A DNA stretch of 64,000 nt from AAA044-D11 sp965268555 (GCA_965268555.1 OZ254174.1:496001-560000); one strand, 5' to 3'. Shown: positions 43,645 through 53,072, counted from the stretch's first letter. Made by a program: numbers and translations. The notes: generated by a model from the sequence alone, not told the origin.

Positions 43645-44661
43645 TTTTGGCAAAACTTCTAGAACTTTAGTCAGATCCGAATCACTTATATCTAAGTGAG
43701 TAACAAGTCTCAGGAAGTTCGGACCTAGAGCGCCAGCCAAGATTCCTTCAGCTTTCAACTGTTCATTTAGCTCTGCTGCAGAAATATTGATTGCTGTTAA
43801 ATCAAGGGCAACAATATTTGTTTCAATACTTGAAGCATCAATTAGAGTTGGAGAAATCTCGGCGCACGCAATTGCAATCTGCTTCGCTTTTTCATGATCT
43901 TGCGCAAGTCTTTTTATATTGTTATCGAGAGCAAAATTAGCAGCTGCAGCAAGGAAGCCGATTTGGCGCATTCCGCCGCCGTATCGCTTGCGCCAGATTC
44001 TTGACTCAGCAATTCGTTCCGCAGTAGAAAGCACTGCTGAACCTATCGGCGCACCGAGCCCCTTGGAAAAACAGATGCTTATGGTGTCGAACTGTGATCC
44101 AAAATCTTTAAAGGAAATTCCACTGGCGATATGAGCATTCCAAATTCGAGCTCCATCTAGGTGCATTTTCATTCCAGCCGCAGAACTAGCTTTGCGAAGT
44201 TCTTTAATCTCATCGAATGACTGAACATAACCGCCACCAAAATTGTGGGTGTTTTCAATCGCGATAGCTTTAGTTGAAACTAAATATGGCCCTGCATCTG
44301 GCGCAGCGATTCGCATTACTTCACTAGCTTTGAAGGATCCGCGAACGCCCTCCCAGGTGCGAGTTGTGATCCCACTAAATGCGGCACCAGCACCGAGCTC
44401 AGCGCGGACAATATGCGAAGTTAATTCAGTAAGCAGCTCTTCGCCTGGCTTAACAAGTGAGCGAATTGCCAGTTGGTTTGTAAGTGATCCAGTTGGGGCA
44501 AAGAGAGCAGCTTCTTTCCCAAACATCTCAGCTACCCGATTTTCAAGAGCATTTACTGTTGGATCATCCCCGTAAACATCATCGCCCACTTCGGCAGCCG
44601 CCATTGCCTCAATCATCTCTGCTGAAGGTTTGGTTACCGTATCTGATCTAAAGTCAGCCAT
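43615..44661 (-). CDS. ltaE: Low-specificity L-threonine aldolase
   Basis: A 348-aa PLP enzyme that splits L-threonine or allo-threonine into glycine and acetaldehyde. The opening is MADFRSDTVTKPSAEMIEAM, followed by VYGDDPTVNALE, KMHLDGARIWNA (Asp for PLP nitrogen) and the Schiff-base Lys in SICFSKGLGAPIGS. It lies four bases downstream of a DMT transporter gene in the same direction. That pair follows nfo, giving an nfo-DMT-ltaE operon. Confidence 0.92.
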   Translation of the reverse strand: MADFRSDTVTKPSAEMIEAMAAAEVGDDVYGDDPTVNALENRVAEMFGKEAALFAPTGSLTNQLAIRSLVKPGEELLTELTSHIVRAELGAGAAFSGITTRTWEGVRGSFKASEVMRIAAPDAGPYLVSTKAIAIENTHNFGGGYVQSFDEIKELRKASSAAGMKMHLDGARIWNAHIASGISFKDFGSQFDTISICFSKGLGAPIGSAVLSTAERIAESRIWRKRYGGGMRQIGFLAAAANFALDNNIKRLAQDHEKAKQIAIACAEISPTLIDASSIETNIVALDLTAINISAAELNEQLKAEGILAGALGPNFLRLVTHLDISDSDLTKVLEVLPKLLKRALVAE

Positions 44662-44665
44662 TTTT

Positions 44666-45535
44666 CTATTCTTCTACCTTTGTTTTGCGTTGGTCAAGCA
44701 AAATTATCAAATACATAGAAGCTAGAACCAACAAACCACCTAGACCAATTCGAAGCGTGAGTGGTTCAGAAAGTAAAACGATGCCAAAGACGGCAGCAAA
44801 GACCACTTCCATCGCCAGAATAACGGCAACGCTAGATGGGGCGATAAATGATTGTGCCCAAGTTTGAATAATGAAGGCTAAGGCACTTGCAAAAATCGCG
44901 GTAAAAACAATTGAGAACCAGACTCCAGAATCAGGTGGTGCTTTGAATCCACTCTTAAAGCTTGCGATAAAGGTGACAACAGCGCAAGTTCCCATTTGTA
45001 GAACTGTTAGCGCGTAAGTGTCCAAACCTTTGGACCACTCACCGAGGGCAACTATGTGGAGCGCGAAGAGTAGAGCGCTAATTAGAACGAGAAATTCACC
45101 GATTCCAAATTTGAAGCCATTAAAAGATAGCAACGCCAAACCTACTGTTGCGACCAAAACTGCGAACCATTCGATCAGGGTTATGTTCTTCTTCAAAAAT
45201 ATTGCGGCAACTACCGGGGTTAAGACAACATATAGGCCGGTTATGAACCCGGTATTCGATACGGTGGTTAACGAAAGTCCAAATGATTGGAAGATATATC
45301 CGGTGCCTAAGAAGAAACCAATTAGGGCGCCCTTCTTCAGGAATGGAAAATTAATCTTGCGCAATACTGAAGGACGAATCGCAATCAGTACAAGAGTTGC
45401 AATTCCAAAACGCCAAGTTAGGAAAGAGTTAACATCTAGCCTTTCCAGCGGCCCTTTCATCGAAGCGAATCCGCCGCCCCAAATTGCGGCAACGGCTGTT
45501 AACAGGAGGGCAGGAAAAAACTTATTTTCTTTCAT
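44666..45535 (-). CDS. EamA/DMT family transporter
   Basis: A 289-aa protein with ten membrane segments in two EamA repeats: ALLLTAVAAIWGGGFASMK opening with the family WGG motif and a second repeat ending at LGGLLVASMYLIILLDQ. The family includes amino-acid and cofactor carriers; linkage to the threonine aldolase gene suggests an amino acid substrate (inference only). Its ATG overlaps the nfo stop codon (ATGA), which shows translational coupling. Confidence 0.87.
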   Translation of the reverse strand: MKENKFFPALLLTAVAAIWGGGFASMKGPLERLDVNSFLTWRFGIATLVLIAIRPSVLRKINFPFLKKGALIGFFLGTGYIFQSFGLSLTTVSNTGFITGLYVVLTPVVAAIFLKKNITLIEWFAVLVATVGLALLSFNGFKFGIGEFLVLISALLFALHIVALGEWSKGLDTYALTVLQMGTCAVVTFIASFKSGFKAPPDSGVWFSIVFTAIFASALAFIIQTWAQSFIAPSSVAVILAMEVVFAAVFGIVLLSEPLTLRIGLGGLLVLASMYLIILLDQRKTKVEE

Positions 45536-46404
45536 TTAATCTTTGCCCTCATCTTTGAAAGTAGGGCAATCTCTTCGCCATGCTTCTCTTCCATTCCGGG
45601 TGTTTCAAGGATTAGGGGAGCGTTCTGAGCAACAGGATGCGCTAGCAATTCTTCGAAAGCCTTTAGACCAATCTCACCATCACCCAAATTCTGGTGACGA
45701 TCTTTTAGCGCACCACAAACATCCATGGAGTCATTTGCGTGGATTAATTGGATGCGTTCAATCCCAACTAACTTAACCAATAAATCTAGAGTCTCGGTCA
45801 TTCCCCCTTTTTTGGCAATGTCATGCCCAGCGGCAAAAACATGGCAGGTATCTAGGCAAACTCCAACTTTAGGATGCCACTCCAACGCTTCGAAGTAGTG
45901 AAGCAAATCATCTAACTTCTTTACTAGTGATTGCCCTTGTCCTGCAGTTGGTTCTAGTAACAACCAGGGATCTTCATCAGTTAATTTATTCAGCACTGGC
46001 ATCATGCCTTTTTTGATCTGTTTCCAAGCCTTATCTACATAATCAGCATCGACTGCTGAACCAGTATGTATGACAGCGCCCTTTGATCCAATTTCACGGG
46101 CTCTGCGAAGTGAATAGGCGGTTGATGCAACTGAGTTTTCATAAGTCCCAACAGTTGGCGAACCAAGATTAATTAGAAAAGGCGCATGCACATAAGTTTC
46201 AATATCTAATTCCAGAGCTTTATCTCTAAATAATTTATCTGCTTCAACATTTGCATCCGGCATCGCCCAACCTCGAGGGTTCGACGCAAAAACTTGGATT
46301 GCTTCGGCTTTTACCTCTTGGGCATATGCGATTGAACGCTTCGCCATTCCGCCTGAGGTGGGTGTGTGCGCGCCCAATCGTGGGAGTTTTATTGGGCTGG
46401 CCAT
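45532..46404 (-). CDS. nfo: Endonuclease IV (deoxyribonuclease IV)
   Basis: A three-zinc AP endonuclease of about 290 aa acting in base-excision repair. Zinc-ligand regions visible are RLGAHTPTSGG, VIHTGSAV, LLEPTAGQG (Glu), VGVCLDTCHVFAAGHD (Asp/His), QLIHANDSMD (His/Asp) and ILETPGM (Glu). A TTG at 46410 gives two extra residues. I choose the ATG at 46404 because TAGGGT (46411-46416, minus strand) lies exactly six bases upstream. Confidence 0.92.
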   Translation of the reverse strand: MASPIKLPRLGAHTPTSGGMAKRSIAYAQEVKAEAIQVFASNPRGWAMPDANVEADKLFRDKALELDIETYVHAPFLINLGSPTVGTYENSVASTAYSLRRAREIGSKGAVIHTGSAVDADYVDKAWKQIKKGMMPVLNKLTDEDPWLLLEPTAGQGQSLVKKLDDLLHYFEALEWHPKVGVCLDTCHVFAAGHDIAKKGGMTETLDLLVKLVGIERIQLIHANDSMDVCGALKDRHQNLGDGEIGLKAFEELLAHPVAQNAPLILETPGMEEKHGEEIALLSKMRAKIK

Positions 46405-46410
46405 TGGCAA

Positions 46411-46416
46411 ACCCTA
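46411..46416 (-). promoter_or_regulatory. Leaderless-type -10 (TAGGGT) for nfo operon
   Basis: The hexamer ends six bases before the nfo ATG. It lies just beyond the 3' end of pknB (46436). Confidence 0.5.
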
Positions 46417-46435
46417 ACTCATAGTGTGGGTTTAA

Positions 46436-48358
46436 TTAGCCCAAAGTAATCGTGATAGTCGAGCCTGGTTTTACTGCTGCCCCAACCTTTGGTGAAATAT
46501 TTGTGACAGTTTTCTTTTTCCCGATATATCGATAGTCCACCTTGAACCCGAGGTCTTCAAGAATTTTGGTCGCAGCCAATTTACTTAGTGAATACACATT
46601 TGGTACGAAAATCTTTGATGGCCCCTTTGAAACTATTAACGTTACTTTCTCGCCTTTAGCCACAGTTGTAACATCACTTGGAGTTTGCGAAATCACTGTG
46701 CCAATAGGAATCGTGTCACTATATTCATATTGACTACTAACAATTAGACCAGCAGAAGTTAATTCATTTTGCGCTTCATCACTCGTCTTGCCTTGATAAT
46801 TGGTGAGCGCAACTTGTTCAATTCCCTTACTTACAATTAAATCTACAGTGCTATCTTTTCTAACATCAGATCCACTTGCTGGACTTCCGTCAATCAACAA
46901 GCCAGCTTCTTGGCTCGCGCTGAACTTTTCAGTCACTCGACCTACTTTCAACTTTGCATCATTGAGCGCTGTTGTTGCATCTTCAATAGTCAGCCCTGCG
47001 AGTTCGGGAACTTGAATCCGCTCTTTACCTTTAGAAATAATCAAATGAACAGTTCCAGCAATTTCAACTCGGCCACCGCCTGCGGGGTCAGATGTAATAA
47101 CTTTTCCCTTTGCGACATCTTCACTAAAGACACTCTCTTTCACATCTACCTTCAAGCCAAGGGCGCCAACAGTCTTCGCCGCCTGGGTTTGAGACATTCC
47201 AGCTAAGGAAGGGATTGCGATTTTGGTTCCTGGGCCAGAAATTTTGTACCAACTACCAAGAACAATTAGGAGAACAATTGTGAGTGCGATTGCACGATTG
47301 CGTTTAACTCGCTTAGATACTTTTCGTTTGCGCTTAGTTTGCCCAGTATTGCTTTTAGCTGAGTTAGTGTTTTCGCGCATGGGATTGCTCCTCTTTAGAT
47401 CAATCTGGGTAGTAATACTTTTTAGAATATCTAACTTATTTCGCTTCTTCTTTTCAATCTTGGCTCGTGGAATCGGAATATCAAGTTCTAAACTCATCTG
47501 GCGACGCTTTGGGTCCAACTTAGTTAAGACCCCTAAAACCTGTTCCTGCATAGCGCCAGCATCCTTGTAACGTTTATCTGGGTTGTTAGCCGCGGCCTTT
47601 AAAACAATTTCATCTAATTCAGGCGGAACTGTAGGTGTAATTGAAGATGGGGCTGGAATGTTCTCATTGACATGCATATATGCAATCTGAATCGGGCTCT
47701 CGCCATCAAAAGGCTTCTTTCCGGTAAGCATCTCAAAGAGCACAATTCCTAAAGAGTAAACATCGCTTCGCACATCGGATACCCCACGTTGAACTTGTTC
47801 TGGCGACAAGTAGGAAACGCTTCCTAAAATTACACTTGATTCAACAGTTAATGTAGAACCGATCTCAGCTCCCTTTGCCAGACCAAAGTCTGCAATTTTT
47901 ACCCTGCCATCTTTGGAAATCAGAATATTTTCCGGCTTAATATCACGATGGAGAATTCCATGTTTATGTGCCGCTGCCATCGCACTTACTACTGGCGCAA
48001 AATATCGAAGCGCCTCTGTTGCGCCAAGTGCGCCTTGATCAGTTATAACATCGCGCAGAGTGAAGCCTTCGATATATTCCATAACGATAAAGACTGCAGG
48101 AACGCCACCTTCATTCCATCCCTGGTCCTGAATTGCGACAATGTTTGGGTGCGAGAGCGTTGCCGCTGCCTTCGCTTCACGGATAAAACGATTTACAAAA
48201 TCTTCATCGTTAGCAAGATGAGGATGCATAATCTTTACCGCTACTTGTCGGTCAAGGCGAAGATCAAGTGCGTGATAAATAGTTGCCATGCCACCTGATG
48301 CCACCACGCGTTGAAGCTGGTAGCGATTATCGATTAATTCGCCGGTTAAGTCGGACAC
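46436..48358 (-). CDS. pknB: Stk1/PknB family Ser/Thr protein kinase with four PASTA domains
   Basis: A 640-aa membrane kinase. The cytoplasmic kinase domain (about 12-280) has Lys42 in VAVKIM, HRD at 137-139 and DFG at 157-159. A basic juxtamembrane linker is followed by one membrane segment (about 355-373) and four external PASTA repeats (from about 377 to the end) that bind peptidoglycan or lipid II. It senses cell-wall state and controls growth and division. It starts with GTG, with TAAGAT exactly six bases upstream, overlapping the stop codon of the previous gene. No FHA, RodA or PBP genes are next to it, unlike the usual actinobacterial cluster. Confidence 0.94.
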   Translation of the reverse strand: MSDLTGELIDNRYQLQRVVASGGMATIYHALDLRLDRQVAVKIMHPHLANDEDFVNRFIREAKAAATLSHPNIVAIQDQGWNEGGVPAVFIVMEYIEGFTLRDVITDQGALGATEALRYFAPVVSAMAAAHKHGILHRDIKPENILISKDGRVKIADFGLAKGAEIGSTLTVESSVILGSVSYLSPEQVQRGVSDVRSDVYSLGIVLFEMLTGKKPFDGESPIQIAYMHVNENIPAPSSITPTVPPELDEIVLKAAANNPDKRYKDAGAMQEQVLGVLTKLDPKRRQMSLELDIPIPRAKIEKKKRNKLDILKSITTQIDLKRSNPMRENTNSAKSNTGQTKRKRKVSKRVKRNRAIALTIVLLIVLGSWYKISGPGTKIAIPSLAGMSQTQAAKTVGALGLKVDVKESVFSEDVAKGKVITSDPAGGGRVEIAGTVHLIISKGKERIQVPELAGLTIEDATTALNDAKLKVGRVTEKFSASQEAGLLIDGSPASGSDVRKDSTVDLIVSKGIEQVALTNYQGKTSDEAQNELTSAGLIVSSQYEYSDTIPIGTVISQTPSDVTTVAKGEKVTLIVSKGPSKIFVPNVYSLSKLAATKILEDLGFKVDYRYIGKKKTVTNISPKVGAAVKPGSTITITLG

Positions 48359-48367
48359 GCTGAAATC

Positions 48368-48955
48368 TTAGACAGTGCCCTGCCCACTTAAGCGGTAATC
48401 CGCGCTCTTCTTGCTCGCTTCTTTCTCGAAATGGGCGTCTTGCAGGAGAAGAAAGGCCGGCATGAATTGGGCAACTCCTGCGCCATCTCGTGCGATTACC
48501 CGCTCTAAACCTATGTCGGGCAGTACTTCAATCCACAACGAGAGCGAGACGAATTCTCGAATCGCGCTCTGAGCAGATCCCACGCCTTCTAGAATTAAAA
48601 AACGCGGCGCCGGATGTTCCATCTCAGCCGCCATTTTGTTCTCCACCCAATTAAATGGGGTAAAGCGGATTAAATTTTCATCCCTAACTTCAGCCAAAAG
48701 ATTTAGCAATTTCTCAGTCAACTTTGGAGTTAGTGTTTGCGCCCAGCCCTCATATAAATCATCCATGTGGACTGTGTAGCTGTTGCCATCCGCTTGGGCT
48801 AGTTCTTTAGCAAGAGTGGTTTTGCCAGAACCTGCTGGGCCATCAATTGTTATGACAACGCTCTGGCCACATTTAGGTGTGAGCTTAGGTAAGAGCTCCT
48901 TAATTTGCTCTAGTTGCTGATTCACGGAGCCATCGCTTCCATCCACCGACTGCAA
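48368..48955 (-). CDS. P-loop kinase (uridine-kinase-like), linked to PnuC-type transporter
   Basis: A protein of up to 195 aa with Walker A IDGPAGSGKTTLAKEL, a substrate-side DDLYEGW motif as in uridine and nicotinamide-riboside kinases, and an LID-like R-x3-RDG. The start is uncertain: the ATG at 48955 or the GTGs at 48946 or 48925 all overlap the pnuC 3' end (48900). The gene lies under the same TPP riboswitch as the transporter, so it may phosphorylate the imported vitamin (inference). By sequence it is usually called uridine kinase-like. Confidence 0.75.
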   Translation of the reverse strand: MQSVDGSDGSVNQQLEQIKELLPKLTPKCGQSVVITIDGPAGSGKTTLAKELAQADGNSYTVHMDDLYEGWAQTLTPKLTEKLLNLLAEVRDENLIRFTPFNWVENKMAAEMEHPAPRFLILEGVGSAQSAIREFVSLSLWIEVLPDIGLERVIARDGAGVAQFMPAFLLLQDAHFEKEASKKSADYRLSGQGTV

Positions 48956-49490
48956 TTAGAACAAAAATGAAGTAGAGGATCGCAGTCAAATACTGCTTGC
49001 CATGCCAATACTGGTAGACATAAACCGCATCAACAACAAACCAAATAATCCAACTCTCATATCTCTGTAGAACCATGAGTAATTGCGCAATACAACTTCC
49101 CACAAAACCGAAAGCATCAGTTAAAGAAGCTGCAGCACCTATCTTTTTAAGAATTGGATAGAGCGAGAACCAGGCGACTAAATAAGCAGCGCCCCATATT
49201 GCAACTTCTCGTTTTGAAAGTCGCTTTGGCTCTGCGCCTTTTGGCCCCCAGCCATACCAACCCGCAATTGCACCAGCAATGAATATGAATTGTAGAAATC
49301 CACTTGCGTAATATTTCCACTGAAAAAATAGCGCGGCATATAGCAGAGATGAAAGACTCCACCACGGCCAAGTTTTACGTGGCCCATAAACTCCGAGCCA
49401 AACTCCGATTACTGAAGTTATAAAGGCAAGTAATTCAAGAAGTGATAATTCATAACCCCAGGCAGTGAAAACTGTAACCATTAAATTCAT
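48900..49490 (-). CDS. PnuC-family transporter, probable thiamine transporter PnuT
   Basis: A 196-aa membrane protein with about seven hydrophobic segments. It has PnuC features: YGPRKTWPWW near the start and the SWIIWFVVDAVYVYQYWHGKQYLTAILY segment with the W-x3-D substrate-site pattern. PnuC members carry nicotinamide riboside, riboflavin or thiamine. A TPP riboswitch directly upstream assigns this one to thiamine. The Shine-Dalgarno sequence (AAAGGGG) forms the riboswitch 3' edge. Confidence 0.85.
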   Translation of the reverse strand: MNLMVTVFTAWGYELSLLELLAFITSVIGVWLGVYGPRKTWPWWSLSSLLYAALFFQWKYYASGFLQFIFIAGAIAGWYGWGPKGAEPKRLSKREVAIWGAAYLVAWFSLYPILKKIGAAASLTDAFGFVGSCIAQLLMVLQRYESWIIWFVVDAVYVYQYWHGKQYLTAILYFIFVLIAVGGWKRWLRESATRAN

Positions 49491-49497
49491 CGATTAA

Positions 49498-49583
49498 CCC
49501 CTTTCCAATTCGCATTACCGAACTGGTTCTACGGTCGATCTGAATCTCAGATCCTCTCAGCCAATCTCTCGGCTCCCGTCAAC
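49498..49583 (-). promoter_or_regulatory. TPP (THI-box) riboswitch
   Basis: Read on the minus strand: GACGGGAGCC, GGCTGAGAGG (the invariant CTGAGA thiamine-binding bulge), a P3 hairpin ATCTGA-GAT-TCAGAT, then CGACCGTAGAACCAGTTCGGTAAT and GCGAATTGGAAAGGGG. This is the full order of TPP riboswitch elements. It lies in the gap between crtB and pnuT, and its 3' edge contains the pnuT Shine-Dalgarno sequence, so repression is probably at translation. Confidence 0.88.
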
Positions 49584-49599
49584 AACAAACGCTAGCAAA

Positions 49600-50499
49600 C
49601 TACCGAGCAGCGCGGGCCCTTAGCAACGCAGGAAAGGCGACCTTAATTCGACGCCAGGTTGATGTCTTCGCGCGCTTATCAAATATTTGGTAATCGATCT
49701 TCTCTACTTCATCAACAATTCCGCAATAAAGCTCGGACGCCGCTTCAATGCAGGCCTGGGATTCTGGGGCTAACATTTTAATTCCTGGAGCTGCTTCACG
49801 TTGCAACCTTCGGACTCGGGCAATCTGTTCTTGCAGGGCAGACTTGATTTGTGGGGTTAGAACTCTAGCTTCCAACATTTCGTGTGTTACGCCATGGGAA
49901 GTCAACTCATCAATTGGCAGATAAATTCGACCACGATCCAAATCCTCACCGACATCACGGATAAAGTTTGCTAATTGAAATGCAGTTCCTAGTTTCTCGG
50001 CTGCAACATATGCATCTGGAGATGTGACACCAAGAATTGGAACCATCTGGAGTCCAATAACTGATGCCGAACCATAGACATATTCCATCAAATCATCGAA
50101 ACTTTGATATTCACTAACTGTTAAATCCATTGTCATGGAACGCATGAATGCTTCAAAGTGCGCAATCGGAATCTGGAAACGATTTACAGTGTCTACCAGA
50201 GCGCGTCCAATGTGATCGTGGCTAACTCCGTTTTTGATATCTGCTAATACCTGGTTGCCCCAAGTTGCAAGCTCAACCGCTTTCTCTTCTTCCGTCAGCG
50301 TTGAATTTAAATCATCAACAATTTCATCGGCATATCGCGCAAAGCCATAAAGTGCATGAACGAATGGGCGTTTTGCAGGCGGCAATAGAAGTGTTGCTAG
50401 GTAATAAGTTTTACCGTGTAATGAATTTAGTCTTTTGCATTCGCCATAAGATGCCCGGAGATCGGAGTCGGTAATTCCCGCAGCATCTAACTCGTTCAT
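49600..50499 (-). CDS. crtB: 15-cis-phytoene synthase
   Basis: A 299-aa prenyl-condensing enzyme that joins two GGPP to phytoene. The two Asp-rich sites are YADEIVDDL and RDVGEDLDRGRIYLP. FYLATLLLP-type opening (TYYLATLLLPPAKRPFVHALYGF) is also typical. It lies immediately after crtI, with no gap between the crtI stop codon and the crtB ATG. The TPP riboswitch begins about 17 bp after its stop codon. Confidence 0.93.
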   Translation of the reverse strand: MNELDAAGITDSDLRASYGECKRLNSLHGKTYYLATLLLPPAKRPFVHALYGFARYADEIVDDLNSTLTEEEKAVELATWGNQVLADIKNGVSHDHIGRALVDTVNRFQIPIAHFEAFMRSMTMDLTVSEYQSFDDLMEYVYGSASVIGLQMVPILGVTSPDAYVAAEKLGTAFQLANFIRDVGEDLDRGRIYLPIDELTSHGVTHEMLEARVLTPQIKSALQEQIARVRRLQREAAPGIKMLAPESQACIEAASELYCGIVDEVEKIDYQIFDKRAKTSTWRRIKVAFPALLRARAAR

Positions 50500-51984
50500 T
50501 TACTTAACTGGTCCAACAATTCTTTCTGCGGCAAGACGGCCAGAAATTAGGACCATCGGTACGCCAACACCTGGTTGTGTTCCAGATCCGGCAAAGACTA
50601 CGTTTTCGAAACCCTTAGCCATGTTGCGTGGTCTAAATGGTCCAGTTTGGAAGAAGGTGTGCGCGCTTGCGAAAGGCGCGCCTTGTTCCATTCCTTGGCT
50701 CTGCCAGTCAAGAGGAGTGGTCATGTGTTCAACTTCAATTGAATCTGCAAAGCCGTCGTAGCCACGCTCTTCCATTGTTCGCAGCATCTGGTCGCGATAT
50801 TTGTTGCCCATTGTTTTCCAATCAATATCCGCAGATAAGTTTGGCGTAGGGAAGAGAACGTAATAAGAGTGCTTTCCGGCAGGAGCTAAATCTTTATCGT
50901 CATGAGTTGGAACTGTTACAAGCAAACTTGGATCAGTCATTAGAGTCTTTTTCTTGATTAGCTCATCAAAGACGCCATCCCAGGATTTTCCAAAGTGAAT
51001 GTTGTGATGGGCTAAACGGTCATAACTCTTATTTGAACCCACTAGAAGTGTTACACAAGAAGGCGAGTAGTTAAGTCGTTTAACTGATGGTGGAGTTCGA
51101 CCTAGTAATTCGCGCCAGGCAACTGGGAGATCCGGATTTAAAATCACAGCATCACATTCAATGCGATCCCCATTTGCAGTGATGACTGCGCGGGCGCGAC
51201 CACCTGAATGTTCGATAGAAGTGACAGTTTGGTTGTACTTAAATTCAACTCCATGTTTTGCGGCTGCGCCAGCTAGTGCACGTGGCAGCGCATGCATTCC
51301 ACCCTTAGGGAAGAAGACGCCGTTTACTGAATCCATGTAAGCGATAACCGCATAGATTGCGAGGGCCTGTTGTGGACTTACTCCGGCATACATCGCTTGG
51401 AATGAGTAAACCTTCTGTGTTCTTGGATCTTTTAGGAAGTCATTTACCTTTGGCGCAAGTCTTCTAAATCCGCCTAAGGCAATAAGCCTCGCTAAGTTTG
51501 GCGTTAAGAGATTTAATGGAGAATCAATATTTCGGTCTATGAAATCTTTCATCTCATACTTATAAAGCTTGGTAACAAAATCTACATATTTGCCATAACC
51601 AGCAGCCTCATCGGGTCCAATTACATTTCTAATCTCTTCCTGCATGCGACCAGTTTCAGCATGGACATCTAAAGTAGAACCATCGTGATAAAACGCGCGA
51701 TACAAAGGCTTTAGTGGAAGCAGTTCCATCCAATCCTTTAACTCTTCGCCAACACAGGAGAGCGCATCTTGAATCAAATCTGGCATTGTTAAAACAGTTG
51801 GACCAGTATCAAAGGAATAGCCGTCTTTATTAAGCAGGCCATTTCGACCACCAGGAACGCTTTCGCGTTCGATGACTGTAACTTTTCGACCAGCGCCAGC
51901 AAGCCGAAGCGCAGCGCTTAAGCCACCTAAACCAGCGCCGACTATTACAACGTGATCGGTTGGTCCTTTAACGCGTGCCGACAT
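50500..51984 (-). CDS. crtI: Phytoene desaturase
   Basis: A 494-aa FAD enzyme. The N-terminal dinucleotide motif is VIVGAGLGGLSAALRLAGAG. GGRNGLLNKDGYSFDTGPTVLTMP follows, and the C-terminal motif is FAGSGTQPGVGVPMVLISGRLAAERI. It converts phytoene to lycopene through repeated desaturation. It is the middle gene of crtE-crtI-crtB, 14 bp downstream of crtE. Confidence 0.93.
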   Translation of the reverse strand: MSARVKGPTDHVVIVGAGLGGLSAALRLAGAGRKVTVIERESVPGGRNGLLNKDGYSFDTGPTVLTMPDLIQDALSCVGEELKDWMELLPLKPLYRAFYHDGSTLDVHAETGRMQEEIRNVIGPDEAAGYGKYVDFVTKLYKYEMKDFIDRNIDSPLNLLTPNLARLIALGGFRRLAPKVNDFLKDPRTQKVYSFQAMYAGVSPQQALAIYAVIAYMDSVNGVFFPKGGMHALPRALAGAAAKHGVEFKYNQTVTSIEHSGGRARAVITANGDRIECDAVILNPDLPVAWRELLGRTPPSVKRLNYSPSCVTLLVGSNKSYDRLAHHNIHFGKSWDGVFDELIKKKTLMTDPSLLVTVPTHDDKDLAPAGKHSYYVLFPTPNLSADIDWKTMGNKYRDQMLRTMEERGYDGFADSIEVEHMTTPLDWQSQGMEQGAPFASAHTFFQTGPFRPRNMAKGFENVVFAGSGTQPGVGVPMVLISGRLAAERIVGPVK

Positions 51985-51998
51985 TTAACATCCAATTC

Positions 51999-53072
51999 CT
52001 AAAGTTTTCGCTGGGTCACAATGGTCAAAAGTTGCGTCAATGCACTCTTTGCCATTGGGTCAATTTCACCATGTTCGAGCGCAGATTGCGCGCTGGAAGT
52101 TAGCGTAGAAATTAACTCTTCTACCTGCGAGAGCGCCCCGGTTGCGATAAAAATCTGACGAACCTTATCTACCTGGGCAATTTCCAAGTTTTGATTGCCA
52201 AGTGTTGAACTTATCTCGGCCTTCTGACCAGCATCTGCTAGTTCCATAACCTTTGCAAGTAGAACGGTCCGCTTGCCTTCGCGTAAATCATCGCCAGCAG
52301 GTTTCCCAGTTTCTTGTGGATCACCAAAGATTCCTAATATGTCATCTCGAAGTTGAAAAGCCTCACCAAGCGGGAGTCCATAGTTTGAATAAGCTTTAAA
52401 TAAATTTTGGTTGCCACCACCAAGTGCTGCTCCAAAATGCAGCGGGCGTTCAATTGTGTATTTGCCAGATTTATAACGGGCAACTTTTAGCGAGCGTTCT
52501 ACAGACTCTGATGCCAAGGCTTGTTCATAAACATCTAAATATTGCCCAGCCATTAATTCAACGCGCATCTCGTCGTACATCGGAAGTGCTCGAATCAGAG
52601 TAGCGCCATCGATTCCAGATTGGTGCAGCATTTTTGCAGACCAGACAAGCGCAAGATCACCAAGCAAGATTGCAGATGAGATTCCAAATTGTTCACTTGA
52701 CCCGCTTAACTTTGCGTCTTTGTGCATTGCTTCAAAAGCCCGATGAATTGAAGGCGCACCTCGTCTGGTATCTGATGCATCCATTACATCGTCGTGCATA
52801 AGGGCGCAAACATGGACTAGTTCCAAAGATGCACATGCGCGCAAGATTTCGATTGTAGGTTTGCTGCCAGTTCCAAGGAATCCTAGATATGCAAAAAGTG
52901 GTCGTAAACGTTTTCCGCTATCAAGCAAGAAGTGTTCCATTGCAGTAGCTACCGGGGCTAGTTCTGAGCCGATTTCATTTAGGTATTTATTTTCGGCTGC
53001 GACAAAGTTAAGTAACTCTTGATTTATCGAATTACGAATCTCTTTCAGGTCTGTGGTAGCGGAAAAATTCAC
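51999..53072 (-). CDS. crtE: Polyprenyl synthetase, geranylgeranyl diphosphate synthase
   Basis: A 357-aa trans-prenyltransferase with the first Asp-rich motif HDDVMDASDTRRG, a region GKRLRPLFAYLG, and the second Asp-rich motif QLRDDILGIFGD. As first gene of the crtE-crtI-crtB operon it should supply GGPP. Chain length is not proven by sequence. The start is GTG with TACCCT six bases upstream (53079-53084, minus strand), with no Shine-Dalgarno sequence. It is divergent from metF with 24 bp between starts. Confidence 0.9.
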   Translation of the reverse strand: MNFSATTDLKEIRNSINQELLNFVAAENKYLNEIGSELAPVATAMEHFLLDSGKRLRPLFAYLGFLGTGSKPTIEILRACASLELVHVCALMHDDVMDASDTRRGAPSIHRAFEAMHKDAKLSGSSEQFGISSAILLGDLALVWSAKMLHQSGIDGATLIRALPMYDEMRVELMAGQYLDVYEQALASESVERSLKVARYKSGKYTIERPLHFGAALGGGNQNLFKAYSNYGLPLGEAFQLRDDILGIFGDPQETGKPAGDDLREGKRTVLLAKVMELADAGQKAEISSTLGNQNLEIAQVDKVRQIFIATGALSQVEELISTLTSSAQSALEHGEIDPMAKSALTQLLTIVTQRKL

